Shown piece after piece: positions 34,973 to 43,897 of a stretch of 64,000 bases of DNA. The notes below the pieces were generated by a model, which did not search any database, was not told the origin of the DNA, and was given only the letters and a program-made list of their open reading frames with translations. Each line of letters starts with the position of its first letter. Positions within the stretch are counted from its first letter, which is position 1. The stretch comes from Lunatimonas sp. (GTDB lineage: Bacteria > Bacteroidota > Bacteroidia > Cytophagales > Cyclobacteriaceae): assembly GCF_020832325.1 (NCBI RefSeq), contig NZ_JAFIEU010000012.1, forward strand, positions 1 to 64,000. The letters are read 5' to 3'. Both the position numbers and the translations under genes were made by a program.

Positions 34973-35959
34973 ATGAAATCTACGGAACCCAGTATACGAA
35001 GCAGCAACTTGGAAATTGGCTACCGACCAAGAAACCCTGTGTTTGGCAGACTAGATTTTGCCGTCCGCAGCGGAGAGGTCACCTGCTTGATGGGCCCCAA
35101 TGGTGTGGGAAAATCCACGCTGGTCAAAACCATCCTCGGGATAATACCCCCGTTATCCGGCGAACTCTGGGTGGCTGGAGAACCCGTTTCTGCCACCAAG
35201 ACCGGCGATATTGCCAAAAAAGTGGCTGTGGTGCTTACCGACAGAATCGCAAAAAACAACCTGACGGTAAAAGAGATGGTCATGCTTGGCAGGATTCCGC
35301 ACACGGGATGGTTAGGAAAAATTCACACCGACGACCGGGACGCTGTACAAGCCGCACTTGCGGACGTAGGAATAAACCATCTCTCCGACAGATTATTAAG
35401 TGAACTTTCGGATGGGCAAATCCAAAAAGCGCTGATTGCAAGGGCACTGGCACAGGACGGTACCATCCTGATATTAGATGAGCCCACCGCACATTTAGAC
35501 CTGGTAAACCGATACGAGATCATGTTCCTGTTGCGGGAGTTGGCCACCACCAAAAACAAGGCTATCCTAGTCGTAACACATGACCTGGACATCGCATTGG
35601 AAACGGCCGACCAGTTCCTATTAATGGTTGAAGGACCGGCGCTGATTCAGGGAACTCCGGAGGACTTGGTAATCCGAGGTGAGATCAATCGGCTCCTTCC
35701 AGGAGACGCCTACCGGTTTGACCTACTCACCGGAAAAATCAGCTATAAGCAGCCCAAAACTTTCCCCTCCATAACCGGCCCTGTCGAATGGATCCCCTGG
35801 ATTCAAAACATCCTGAAAAAACACCTTATACTGTCGGATCAACTATCTATCGAACTGAAAATCGAGCCATTTGTAATTCGAATGACTATTGGACAGGAAA
35901 CGAAAGAAGTTTTCAGCCTAAAAGAAATGATAACGTTTCTGAAAGATACATATTCGTAA
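34973..35959 (+). CDS. btuD: ABC transporter ATPase (BtuD/FecE-like) with C-terminal extension
   Basis: A 328-residue ATPase. Walker A is GPNGVGKST (41-49), the signature motif is LSDGQ (145-149) and Walker B is ILILDEP with the H-loop in VTHDLD. The Q-loop region reads VVLTDRIAKN, so the usual Gln is not obvious. After residue about 260 there is a further domain of some 68 residues, containing IELKIEPFVIRMTIG and EMITFLKDTYS, absent from E. coli BtuD (about 250 residues). Its role is unknown. Last gene of the btuF-btuC-btuD operon. Confidence 0.86.
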   Translation: MKSTEPSIRSSNLEIGYRPRNPVFGRLDFAVRSGEVTCLMGPNGVGKSTLVKTILGIIPPLSGELWVAGEPVSATKTGDIAKKVAVVLTDRIAKNNLTVKEMVMLGRIPHTGWLGKIHTDDRDAVQAALADVGINHLSDRLLSELSDGQIQKALIARALAQDGTILILDEPTAHLDLVNRYEIMFLLRELATTKNKAILVVTHDLDIALETADQFLLMVEGPALIQGTPEDLVIRGEINRLLPGDAYRFDLLTGKISYKQPKTFPSITGPVEWIPWIQNILKKHLILSDQLSIELKIEPFVIRMTIGQETKEVFSLKEMITFLKDTYS

Positions 35960-36173
35960 TTCCGAAGACTTATCTTAGCATCCATCCAGATGAATAAGTT
36001 TTAGTTAGCCGAAATATGGGTCTTTTCAGCGGACCGCCATATGTAAGTACAAACGCCCCTGGAGGGGTGCGGCTTGATCAAACCACCGATTTAGAGGTGA
36101 CCCGAATTCTCCCACCCCATATCCCTCTCGACGGAATAAGGGACTGGAAAACTATGGATTAGAAGCCCAACGC

Positions 36174-36962
36174 CTAGATCGCCGTCATAAACCCTCCGTC
36201 AATCGGAATGCTGACACCGTTGATGTACGCTGCAAGGGGAGAAGCCAGAAAAGTCACCAAATAGCCGTACTCCTCTGGCCTGCCCAATCGGCCCGATGGA
36301 ATGGACAAGATTTTCTGTTCGATCAAAGCCGCCGGACTCTTTCCCGCCTTAACCGCTTGGCCCTCGACCACTTCCATAAGTCTCTCGGTATCAAAGGACC
36401 CTGTTAGGATTGTATTTACGGTCACACCACTGGAAGCCACCTCCCTTGAAAGAGACTTAGCCCAACTGACCACAGCAGACCGGATGCTATTGGACAAAAC
36501 CAGATTGGAAATAGGCTCTTTGACGGAGGAGGAGGATACGTTAATGATTCTCCCAAATCCTGCTTTCAGCATACCCGGCAGCAGTGTTTGGGTAAGGATC
36601 ACATAGGATTTAAACAACAGGTCAAATGCCTGTTGAAAGTCCTCCACTCTCTTTTCCATTACCGTACCGGGTGCTGGGCCATTGGTATTATTAACCAAGA
36701 TGTGTACCGGTACATCCGAAAAGTAAGCACTCACCGCCTTTTCAAAACCCACCGGATCTGCGTAGTCCACCACCAGATACCGATGGGTTTGACCCGCCTT
36801 CACGGACAGCGATTGCAACGCCTTTTGCAGCTTCTCCTCACTTCTCGCCATGAGTATGACCTCTGCACCCGCTTCCGCAAGTTGTTGGGCCGAGGCCAAG
36901 CCCAGCCCGCGGGAGCTACCGCCCACAACTGCCCGCCTTCCTGTTAAATCAATTTCTATCAT
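36174..36962 (-). CDS. SDR-family oxidoreductase-like protein with altered active site
   Basis: A 262-residue Rossmann-fold protein. The NAD(P)-binding motif is VVGGSSRGLGLASA and the core motif NNTNGP replaces the usual NNAG. The position of the catalytic YxxxK reads Ser157-Asn-Ser-Ile-Arg161 (LVLSNSIRSAV), the form found in a subfamily of 3-oxoacyl-ACP-reductase-like SDRs; the catalytic Ser region (NVSSSS) is kept. The start ATG 36962 was chosen over an upstream one because the domain begins there. It is divergent from the MarR gene, with a palindromic site between them. Confidence 0.8.
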   Translation of the reverse strand: MIEIDLTGRRAVVGGSSRGLGLASAQQLAEAGAEVILMARSEEKLQKALQSLSVKAGQTHRYLVVDYADPVGFEKAVSAYFSDVPVHILVNNTNGPAPGTVMEKRVEDFQQAFDLLFKSYVILTQTLLPGMLKAGFGRIINVSSSSVKEPISNLVLSNSIRSAVVSWAKSLSREVASSGVTVNTILTGSFDTERLMEVVEGQAVKAGKSPAALIEQKILSIPSGRLGRPEEYGYLVTFLASPLAAYINGVSIPIDGGFMTAI

Positions 36963-37013
36963 TCTCTTGTTTTTTTCAGCGTTTTGGAATCCGATCAAGA
37001 ATTTTTAACAAAA

Positions 37014-37030
37014 CCTATAAACTTTATAGG
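37014..37030. promoter_or_regulatory. Palindromic operator between SDR gene and marR
   Basis: CCTATAAACTTTATAGG is a perfect 8-1-8 palindrome lying between the divergent starts, just upstream of the marR promoter. This is the normal place and size for a MarR-dimer site. It shares TATA-N5-TATA with the site at 37547. Confidence 0.6.
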
Positions 37031-37034
37031 GTAT

Positions 37035-37067
37035 ATTGTTTCGTAATTCAAAATATGCGTATATTTG
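37035..37067 (+). promoter_or_regulatory. Promoter of the marR gene
   Basis: ATTG at 37035-37038 and TATATTTG at 37060-37067 are separated by 21 bases, close to the Bacteroidota -33/-7 layout. The -7 box lies downstream of the first in-frame ATG (37055), which shows that the later ATG at 37085 is the real start. Confidence 0.6.
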
Positions 37068-37084
37068 TTGCACTAATAATTGGT

Positions 37085-37519
37085 ATGACATACGAGCAAT
37101 TTAGTAAATATTCCTTCTTACTGGACCGTACTGCACGAAGGGTGAAGCAATATGCACAAAGAAAATTCAAACAACAAGCGTTTGATGTAACCGTAGATCA
37201 ATGGTTAGTGTTGAAAAACCTTTCGGAGAGTGAAGCACTCAGCCAGTCTGAATTGGCTCACTTGGTATTTAAAGACCACCCCACCTTGACGCGGATCATA
37301 GACATTCTTTGTAAAAAAGGGTATGTGGAGCGGCTTCCCCATCCGCAGGACCGGAGAAGTTTTCAGTTATTACTTACCAGTTCTGGTAAAGAAAAGGTAC
37401 TGGAGCTAAAACCACAGGTATCTGAAATCCGACAAGAAGCGTGGAAAAACCTCAATCAAGAGGATTTTAACGAGTTTAAACGGATACTCAATACGATCTA
37501 CACCAATCTGGAGGATTAA
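37085..37519 (+). CDS. MarR-family transcriptional regulator
   Basis: A 144-residue winged-helix regulator starting at ATG 37085 (MTYEQFSKYSFLLDRTARR). The DNA-binding region is LSQSELAHLVFKDHPTLTRIIDILCKKGYVERLPHPQDRRSFQLLLT, with the Asp-Arg-Arg of the wing. Terminal helices form the dimer interface. It probably represses itself and the divergent SDR gene through CCTATAAACTTTATAGG, and perhaps the reductase-ferredoxin pair downstream. The ligand is unknown. Confidence 0.9.
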   Translation: MTYEQFSKYSFLLDRTARRVKQYAQRKFKQQAFDVTVDQWLVLKNLSESEALSQSELAHLVFKDHPTLTRIIDILCKKGYVERLPHPQDRRSFQLLLTSSGKEKVLELKPQVSEIRQEAWKNLNQEDFNEFKRILNTIYTNLED

Positions 37520-37546
37520 TAAACACAGATTGGAAAAATTAGTTGT

Positions 37547-37563
37547 TATACTAAGTATATTTG
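37547..37563 (+). promoter_or_regulatory. Promoter box of the ferredoxin reductase gene overlapping a palindrome
   Basis: TATATTTG (37556-37563) fits the -7 consensus. It overlaps the palindrome TATACTAAGTATA (37547-37559), which has the same TATA-N5-TATA spacing as the marR operator. A repressor bound here would block the promoter. Confidence 0.5.
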
Positions 37564-37621
37564 TATCAAAATAACGTTGCCTTCAAGGGCTTACCTATTT
37601 ACTCATAAAATCAAACAAAGG

Positions 37622-38626
37622 ATGATTACTACGGATATTTGCATTATCGGAGCTGGACCGGTTGGGTTGTTCGCCGTTTTCGAGGCAGGACTGCTGAAAA
37701 TGCGCTGTCACCTGGTGGATGCGTTGCCACAGGTAGGAGGCCAGCTTTCTGAAATATACCCCCAGAAGCCTATTTACGATATTCCCGGCTACCCGGAAAT
37801 CAAGGCGCAGGAACTGGTAGATAATCTAATGGACCAAATAAAGCCCTTCAAGCCAACTTTTACGTTAGGTGAACGGGTAGATCAACTAGCAAAACAAGAC
37901 GATGGTTCCTACGTCCTCACTACGAACGAGAAAACTCAGATCCATGCTCAGGTGATTATTATCGCGGGGGGACTTGGTTGTTTTGAGCCACGTAAGCCGG
38001 TCATCGAAAAACTGGAAGTATTCGAAGGAAAGGGTGTTACCTACATGGTAAAAAATCCCGAGCAATTCAGAGACAAGAAGGTAGTCTTAGCAGGAGGTGG
38101 AGATTCTGCTTTGGACTGGACGCTTTACCTTGCCGATGTTGCTAAACGAGTTACTTTGGTACATCGAAACGAAACCTTCCGAGGAGCACCGGATACTGCA
38201 GCGAAGGTTTTTGATTTGGCCAATAGCGGTAAAATTGACCTCATCCTTTCGGCCAATTTGAAAGAGCTTGGAGGAAACGGACACTTGGATAGTGTCTATT
38301 TAGAAGATAAGTCCAAGGCTCCCATTAAGATTGAAACCGATTACCTCATCCCCCTATTTGGATTGAGTCCAAAACTTGGACCCATCGCGGATTGGGGACT
38401 GACCATCGATAAAAATGCTATTGAGGTGGATACCACGGATTATTCGACTGGGGTAGAGCGCATCTACGCCATCGGGGATATCAATACATATACCGGAAAA
38501 CTCAAACTGATCCTTTGCGGATTCCATGAGGCGGCCATCATGATGCATTCCGCTTTTAAATTCGTGTATCCAGACCAAAAGCTAAGTTTCAAATACACCA
38601 CTGTAAACGGAGTAAACGCCTTTTAA
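37622..38626 (+). CDS. Thioredoxin-reductase-like ferredoxin-NADP+ reductase
   Basis: A 334-residue flavoprotein starting at ATG 37622 (MITTDICIIGAGPVG). FAD motif GAGPVG, then QLSEIYPQKPIYDIPGYP, the NADPH motif AGGGDSALDW and the C-terminal AIGDINTYTGKLKLILCGFHEAA are all typical of the YumC/CT1512-type reductases. There is no CxxC redox pair, which separates it from thioredoxin reductase. It moves electrons between NADPH and ferredoxin. The ferredoxin gene follows after 14 bp, a direct functional partner. Confidence 0.92.
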   Translation: MITTDICIIGAGPVGLFAVFEAGLLKMRCHLVDALPQVGGQLSEIYPQKPIYDIPGYPEIKAQELVDNLMDQIKPFKPTFTLGERVDQLAKQDDGSYVLTTNEKTQIHAQVIIIAGGLGCFEPRKPVIEKLEVFEGKGVTYMVKNPEQFRDKKVVLAGGGDSALDWTLYLADVAKRVTLVHRNETFRGAPDTAAKVFDLANSGKIDLILSANLKELGGNGHLDSVYLEDKSKAPIKIETDYLIPLFGLSPKLGPIADWGLTIDKNAIEVDTTDYSTGVERIYAIGDINTYTGKLKLILCGFHEAAIMMHSAFKFVYPDQKLSFKYTTVNGVNAF

Positions 38627-38640
38627 ACGATCCTTTTCAA

Positions 38641-38961
38641 ATGATACATTTTACCGTTGAAGATCATGACGGAAACCGTCAGCCCATCGAAGCACCGGAC
38701 GATATGGGCTTAAGCCTGATGGAAGTCCTGAAAGCATCCGAATACCCAGTACTCGCAACTTGTGGCGGAATGGCCCTTTGTGCTACCTGTCATGTAGAGA
38801 TTCTGGAGGGACAAGATGCTCTCGGAGAGGCTACCGACACCGAGTTGGACCAATTGGAAGCCCTTCCGGAGTATTACCCCACGAGTAGATTGGCCTGCCA
38901 GATTCGCATCTCGGATCTGCTGGAAGGTGCTGTGGTGAAGCTACGCGGAGAGGACAACTAA
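38641..38961 (+). CDS. Adrenodoxin-type 2Fe-2S ferredoxin
   Basis: A 106-residue electron carrier. The cluster ligands are Cys41, Cys47, Cys50 (CGGMALCATCH) and Cys86 (TSRLACQIRI), the vertebrate-type or adrenodoxin-type spacing. Acidic surface stretches (LGEATDTELDQLEALPEYY) fit docking to the reductase encoded just upstream. It is cytoplasmic. The downstream user of the electrons is not in this window. Confidence 0.93.
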   Translation: MIHFTVEDHDGNRQPIEAPDDMGLSLMEVLKASEYPVLATCGGMALCATCHVEILEGQDALGEATDTELDQLEALPEYYPTSRLACQIRISDLLEGAVVKLRGEDN

Positions 38962-38966
38962 CATCC

Positions 38967-39024
38967 AAACAGTCCGCGCTCGCAGTACGCCTCAAGGCGA
39001 TGTCGGGTGCGGACTGTTTGTTTT
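38967..39024. terminator. Bidirectional terminator after the ferredoxin gene
   Basis: AAACAGTCCGC (38967-38977) pairs with GCGGACTGTTT (39009-39019), with a smaller hairpin CGCC-TCAA-GGCG inside. A T-rich tail (TGTTTT) follows. It lies between the convergent ferredoxin and histidine kinase genes. Confidence 0.8.
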
Positions 39025-39029
39025 ACAAA

Positions 39030-41624
39030 TCACCAAAGCCATTTTTCCAACACCCCCTTAAATGTCTCTTGTCTGACGGGCTTGGAAACAAAATCATCTA
39101 TGCCAGCTTTTCGGCACTGCTCCACTTGGCCTTCGAGTACATTCGCGGTTAAGGCCAAAATCGGAATTCTTTTTGTGGTTTCTCCAGACCGTATCTTAGT
39201 AGCCAGTTCGTATCCATTCATCCCAGGCATGTGGATATCCGTAATGACCAAGTCGGGCTTTTCACGGAGGTACAGATCAAAGGCATCCTGCCCGTTTTCT
39301 GCTTCTATCACAGTAAGCGAGGGAAACAAATTAGACAAATACACCTTCACCAACATCCTATTCACCGCATTGTCCTCGGCTACCAACACCTTCACATCCA
39401 ACTCAGCTGATTTCTTCGCCCCATCCAGGCCGCTGAGTTCCGGAGCGACCTGCAAGGCACCCCATTTCTCAAATTGATATACCATATCCATCAGCAAAAA
39501 TGGCTTAATAAGCTTCCTTCTGCATCCCATGGCGTAGGTCGCCGAGAAGGTTTCCTCTGGGGTATCCGCCGGAAACACCATGCAGCATCTATTCCGTATA
39601 CTCGGTGGCAGCTTACCAATGAAATGTCTCATTTGATAGGAAAACTCCCCTTCCTGACTTTTTTCCACATGGACAAATAGCAGGTTTACATCGGGATGTC
39701 CACTTAGCCACTCCAGCGCATCGGTGAACGCAAAAATGCTCGTAGTTGCTATTTTCAGGTGATTCAGGTAAAATACCAGCGCTTCTTCTATGCCCCCTTG
39801 AAAACCTACGAGGAGAGCGGGTGAAAAATCCGGAAATGCTTTGGTCAGAAATGGATTTTCCTCCACCAATTCTATATCGGGCAGCTCAAACGAGAACACG
39901 CTTCCTTTCCCCTCCTCTGAGGAAAGCTCCAGCTTACTCCCCATCAAGTTAAGTAACCTGGTAGAAATGGTCAAGCCGAGTCCCGTACCTCCGTATTTCT
40001 TGGTAGTGGATGCATCTGCTTGTGAAAAAGCTTCAAAAATCATCGCCTGCTTTTCCTCTGGTATCCCTATACCGGAGTCCTGCACCTCAAACCTTAGCCT
40101 GACCGAATTCCCCCTTCTCTCCTCGAGGGAAATTCTCAGTACCACCTCCCCTTCGTGCGTAAACTTAAAAGCATTATTCAGTAGGTTAATCAGTACCTGT
40201 TTGATTTTGATTTCATCCCCCAAAAACTTGTGAGGTACCTCCGGTGCAACATGCAGCACAAATTCGATGTGGTCTTTTGCTGCCTGAAAGCTGAGCACAT
40301 CGGCAATGTTTCGAATGACCTGCCGCAGATTGACCTTTTGAATATCCAACTCCATTTTACCGGCCTCGATTTTAGACAGGTCTAATACGTTGTTGATCAG
40401 ATCTAAAAGTACATTTGCCGACGAAAAGGCAGTGGCAACGTAGCGCTTCTGCTGTTCACTCAGGGCGGTGTTGCCCAATAGCTCGGTAAAACCTATTACA
40501 CCGTTGAGCGGTGTGCGGATTTCATGGCTCATGTTTGCCAAAAACTCCGACTTGGCCAGATTGGCTTGTTCTGCTTCCTCTTTGGCCTCCTCAAGAGCCT
40601 TCCGGTATGCGATCTCTGCCGTGATGTCCCGGACCACGATTATCTTTCCAAATACTTCCATCCCTGCTCCCGTAATGAGGGACACTGACGCTGCATACCA
40701 ACGTCTTTCCGACGGGGTGTGCCATGGAAAAACAGTCTTATCCGGGCCATTTTCCTGCTGAAGCCCTTGGCGGATCGCCTCCCAAATCGATGGAACTTTG
40801 GCCATATCTCCCCCAATCATGTGCAAAATGGCCGGATTGTGGTTCACGAGCTTCCCCCTTTGATCTACTACCAACACCCCATCCGCTATGCTTTCGAACA
40901 GGGTCTTATAGACGATAGGTGTCTCCTTGAAGAGGCGAAACCTTACCAAGCCCCAAAACACAAACACACCGGTTCCGATAAACGATATGGGAATCGGATC
41001 TAATTGCGAAGCTACAATCCCCATCAGGTGGATGATATACGCAACAATGGGTAAAACCGCCCCGAGCCATACAAGGTACACTTGCCTAGCATCCGTCACT
41101 GTGCCCAGTACAAGCATCCGAACCAAGTAAACCTGACTCATCAACAAAAGCGCCACCGTGTATCCTTGATGTATCCAGTAGATCGGTCCCTTTTCGGTCA
41201 CCAGCACATGGAGGTTTCCATGAAAGACACTGTCATAGGACGTATAAAAGAGATAATGGCTGTCGTTAGAAAAAACCGCCAGCAAAATCCCCAAAGGCAC
41301 GATAAAAATCGAATTGGCGTAACGTCCAATAGCTTGCTTTCCATTTCCGGAATAATGCAGTACCAGAAGAAACAACATGGGGCCAAACAAAACAGCTCCT
41401 AGATATTGCAGCTTCAAAAAAAGTACCTTGTTTGATAATTCTGTCGAAGCGAGCTCTCCTGCATAGAAAAATGAATACAAACTACAGGACACCATCAAAT
41501 ACGCAAAGTACTTGACCTCCTTGGACTTCCTTAGCTTGTGGCTGTTTAAAGCGAGTAGCAACGGAATAAAGCCGGAAATCAGCATCCAAATAACAAATCC
41601 GTTTAGGTTTGCATTTTCACTCAT
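39030..41624 (-). CDS. Hybrid sensor histidine kinase with 7-helix membrane sensor and two receiver-like domains
   Basis: An 864-residue protein. Residues 1 to about 225 hold seven membrane helices (histidine-kinase 7TM region). A PAS domain follows (about 235-340), then a coiled linker. The H-box is [14 protein letters not shown] with His367, the N-box [12 protein letters not shown] and the G-boxes DSGIGIP and GGTGLGL. Residues about 600-725 look like a receiver fold that has lost the phospho-acceptor Asp. A complete receiver (about 743-864) has Asp796 in [14 protein letters not shown]. No HPt domain and no adjacent response regulator gene is seen, so phosphorelay partners lie elsewhere. Confidence 0.92.
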   Translation of the reverse strand: MSENANLNGFVIWMLISGFIPLLLALNSHKLRKSKEVKYFAYLMVSCSLYSFFYAGELASTELSNKVLFLKLQYLGAVLFGPMLFLLVLHYSGNGKQAIGRYANSIFIVPLGILLAVFSNDSHYLFYTSYDSVFHGNLHVLVTEKGPIYWIHQGYTVALLLMSQVYLVRMLVLGTVTDARQVYLVWLGAVLPIVAYIIHLMGIVASQLDPIPISFIGTGVFVFWGLVRFRLFKETPIVYKTLFESIADGVLVVDQRGKLVNHNPAILHMIGGDMAKVPSIWEAIRQGLQQENGPDKTVFPWHTPSERRWYAASVSLITGAGMEVFGKIIVVRDITAEIAYRKALEEAKEEAEQANLAKSEFLANMSHEIRTPLNGVIGFTELLGNTALSEQQKRYVATAFSSANVLLDLINNVLDLSKIEAGKMELDIQKVNLRQVIRNIADVLSFQAAKDHIEFVLHVAPEVPHKFLGDEIKIKQVLINLLNNAFKFTHEGEVVLRISLEERRGNSVRLRFEVQDSGIGIPEEKQAMIFEAFSQADASTTKKYGGTGLGLTISTRLLNLMGSKLELSSEEGKGSVFSFELPDIELVEENPFLTKAFPDFSPALLVGFQGGIEEALVFYLNHLKIATTSIFAFTDALEWLSGHPDVNLLFVHVEKSQEGEFSYQMRHFIGKLPPSIRNRCCMVFPADTPEETFSATYAMGCRRKLIKPFLLMDMVYQFEKWGALQVAPELSGLDGAKKSAELDVKVLVAEDNAVNRMLVKVYLSNLFPSLTVIEAENGQDAFDLYLREKPDLVITDIHMPGMNGYELATKIRSGETTKRIPILALTANVLEGQVEQCRKAGIDDFVSKPVRQETFKGVLEKWLW

Positions 41625-41909
41625 GCTCTTTACAAACGTTTAAACTCTCCCCCTCAATTGCAAATCTTCAATAAAATATAAATTTAGCAATAAATCCAAT
41701 CCTCACCTTGCCATTTGCATAATTATATTTTACTGAATTACGCGAAGGAATAACAAAAACACCTGCCTTTTCAACCTCTCATATAAATTCCGGCTAACCC
41801 GTAACAAGAAAACCAGGGACAGCATTGAATTCTATTTTCACCTTCACTAAATTATGATCCGGAACGCCACATCGCGTGGGCGCCAAGTCACTTAATCACC
41901 TGAAATGCC

Positions 41910-43706
41910 ATGCGCATCCGATTTACCCGATTGCCCAAGCCTTTTGCTGTCCCCGCTTCCCTGTCGTTGTGGTGTGTTTTGCCACTGATCGTCTTTGCAT
42001 GCAGCCATGAACCTTCCGCTTTGCCGCCATCCGACCCAGATAATGGCGGCCTCATCTTGCCCGCCGGATTTGAAGCCCTAACCGTTATCGACAGCGTGGG
42101 CCTTACCCGTCATATCGCGGTTACGGAGACCGGTGACATCTATGCGAAGCTGCGGTATTCCAGAGACAAGCTTGGAGGAACCGTAGGTATCCGGGACATT
42201 GATGGAGATGGAAGGGCTGACTCCATCGTCCGCTTCGGCGATTACGAAGACGTGGGCGGATCAGCAGTCGGGGTTACCATTCACGATGGCTACCTGTATA
42301 CCAGCACCGTTAGACAGGTACTTAGAAATAAACTTATTCCCGGGGAACTGGTACCAAGTAGTCGCACCGAAGTGATACTGACAGATACAGACCCCAACGT
42401 GGCCCGCAACTGGCACACAACCAAGCCTGCAGCATTTGATGGGCGGGGAAACATGTACATACCGTTTGGGTCTCCATCAGACGCAGGACAGGACATCACC
42501 ATGTACGGCCCAACCGGCATTCCCGAGGGAAAAGGCCTGGATCCTAGTCCAGAAAGGGAAATGCATGCCGGTATCTGGAAGTTTGATGCTAGCCTAGAAA
42601 ATCAAGTACAAACGGACGGTATCAAGTACGCTACCGGGCTGCGCAGTATTGTCGGTATGGCGTGGAGTCCGCTGGACGACCACTTGTATGCTGTCGTTAA
42701 CGGAATTGACAATTTTCACACCCTGTATCCCAAAATCTACAGCGCATGGCAAGCCGCTGTCCTGCCCTCAGAAATCCTGGCACGGGTGAAAGAGGGTTCC
42801 GATTTTGGCTGGCCCTACGCCTATTACGACCAGCTTCAGGGCAAAAACGTCCTTGCTCCCGCCTATGGAGGAGATGGCTATACGGTGGACCGGGCATCCG
42901 CATTCGACGATCCAGTAATTGGCTTCCCAGGCCATTGGGCGCCCATGGAAATTCTTTTTTACCGTGGTAATCAATTTCCTGAGCGGTACAAACAGGGCGC
43001 CTTTGTCGCCTTCCACGGTTCTACCGACCGATCCCCCTATCCACAGTCCGGTTACATCGTCTGCTTTGTGCCCATCAAAGATGGAAAAGCCTCGCACTGG
43101 GAGGTGTTTGCGGATGGCTTTGCCCGGGTAGACACCGTCGAAAATACCGGAGATGCGGTGTATAGACCCATGGGGTTAGCAGAAGGCCCGGATGGGTCCC
43201 TGTACATTTCCGAATCCAATAAGGGAAGAATTTGGCGGGTAATGTACAAAGGCAACAAAAAAGCATTTGGTGAAAAGGAATTAGACGCCATGGCCCGACT
43301 GACAGAAAACAAAACCTATATCAAAACACCTGTAGAGGGCATGGATAACTTGGACAAAGGCAGTCTATTGGAAGGAGGAATCCTATACAATACCTATTGC
43401 GCCACCTGCCACCAGCGCGACGGAGAGGGGGACAAAAACCGGTTTCCGCCGCTGGCACAATCCGAGCGGGTAGTGGGTCCTGTAGAACCTGTGGTAAACG
43501 CCATCCTGTACGGCATTCAGGGTGAAATCACCGTACGTGGCAAAACCTACAATGGTTACATGCCGCCTCACGAGAATATTCTCGATGACCATGCGGTAGC
43601 CTCTATCACCACCTATATTCGCAGCCGTTGGGGAAATAAGGCAAGCGCTGTGACACCAAGTGAGGTGGCTCGGATACGGGCCAGTTCCCGCCCCGTCAGT
43701 CCGTAA
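41910..43706 (+). CDS. PQQ-dependent sugar dehydrogenase-like lipoprotein with cytochrome c domain
   Basis: A 598-residue lipoprotein (lipobox VFAC, Cys31). The six-bladed propeller of the soluble glucose/sorbosone dehydrogenase family spans about residues 45-450 (IKYATGLRSIVGMAWSP, EGSDFGWPYAYYD, MGLAEGPDGSLYISE). A C-terminal cytochrome c domain has the haem motif CATCH (Cys497-His501) and a possible axial Met in YNGYMPPHE. The fusion would pass electrons from sugar oxidation to the respiratory chain through its own haem. It is on the same strand as, and 191 bp before, the second quinoprotein gene. Confidence 0.88.
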   Translation: MRIRFTRLPKPFAVPASLSLWCVLPLIVFACSHEPSALPPSDPDNGGLILPAGFEALTVIDSVGLTRHIAVTETGDIYAKLRYSRDKLGGTVGIRDIDGDGRADSIVRFGDYEDVGGSAVGVTIHDGYLYTSTVRQVLRNKLIPGELVPSSRTEVILTDTDPNVARNWHTTKPAAFDGRGNMYIPFGSPSDAGQDITMYGPTGIPEGKGLDPSPEREMHAGIWKFDASLENQVQTDGIKYATGLRSIVGMAWSPLDDHLYAVVNGIDNFHTLYPKIYSAWQAAVLPSEILARVKEGSDFGWPYAYYDQLQGKNVLAPAYGGDGYTVDRASAFDDPVIGFPGHWAPMEILFYRGNQFPERYKQGAFVAFHGSTDRSPYPQSGYIVCFVPIKDGKASHWEVFADGFARVDTVENTGDAVYRPMGLAEGPDGSLYISESNKGRIWRVMYKGNKKAFGEKELDAMARLTENKTYIKTPVEGMDNLDKGSLLEGGILYNTYCATCHQRDGEGDKNRFPPLAQSERVVGPVEPVVNAILYGIQGEITVRGKTYNGYMPPHENILDDHAVASITTYIRSRWGNKASAVTPSEVARIRASSRPVSP

Positions 43707-43783
43707 TACACCGGAATATTTCAGGTTTTTCACTAGATTATTGGCTATATTTAAATATCAAACAGAACCTTCCAAAAGATCTG

Positions 43784-43857
43784 CACCCTACTCCAAATCG
43801 ATTTCAGAGCAGGCATGCCTACGGGCTAGTTAGAGTAGGGTGTAATGAGTACATTAC
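43784..43857. repeat. Two palindromes upstream of the second quinoprotein gene
   Basis: CACCCTACTC (43784-43793) is repeated inverted as GAGTAGGGTG (43833-43842). It is followed at once by GTAATGAGTACATTAC (43842-43857). The first could be a terminator-like or leader hairpin, the second an operator. They lie about 40 bp before the start codon. Confidence 0.55.
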
Positions 43858-43897
43858 GTACAATTTCAGCGTAACTCAAACCACATTGGCAACCATT

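Noticed and set aside
37055-37084. Earlier ATG for the MarR protein
   Set aside because: The -7 promoter box TATATTTG lies downstream of this ATG, so it cannot be in the transcript.
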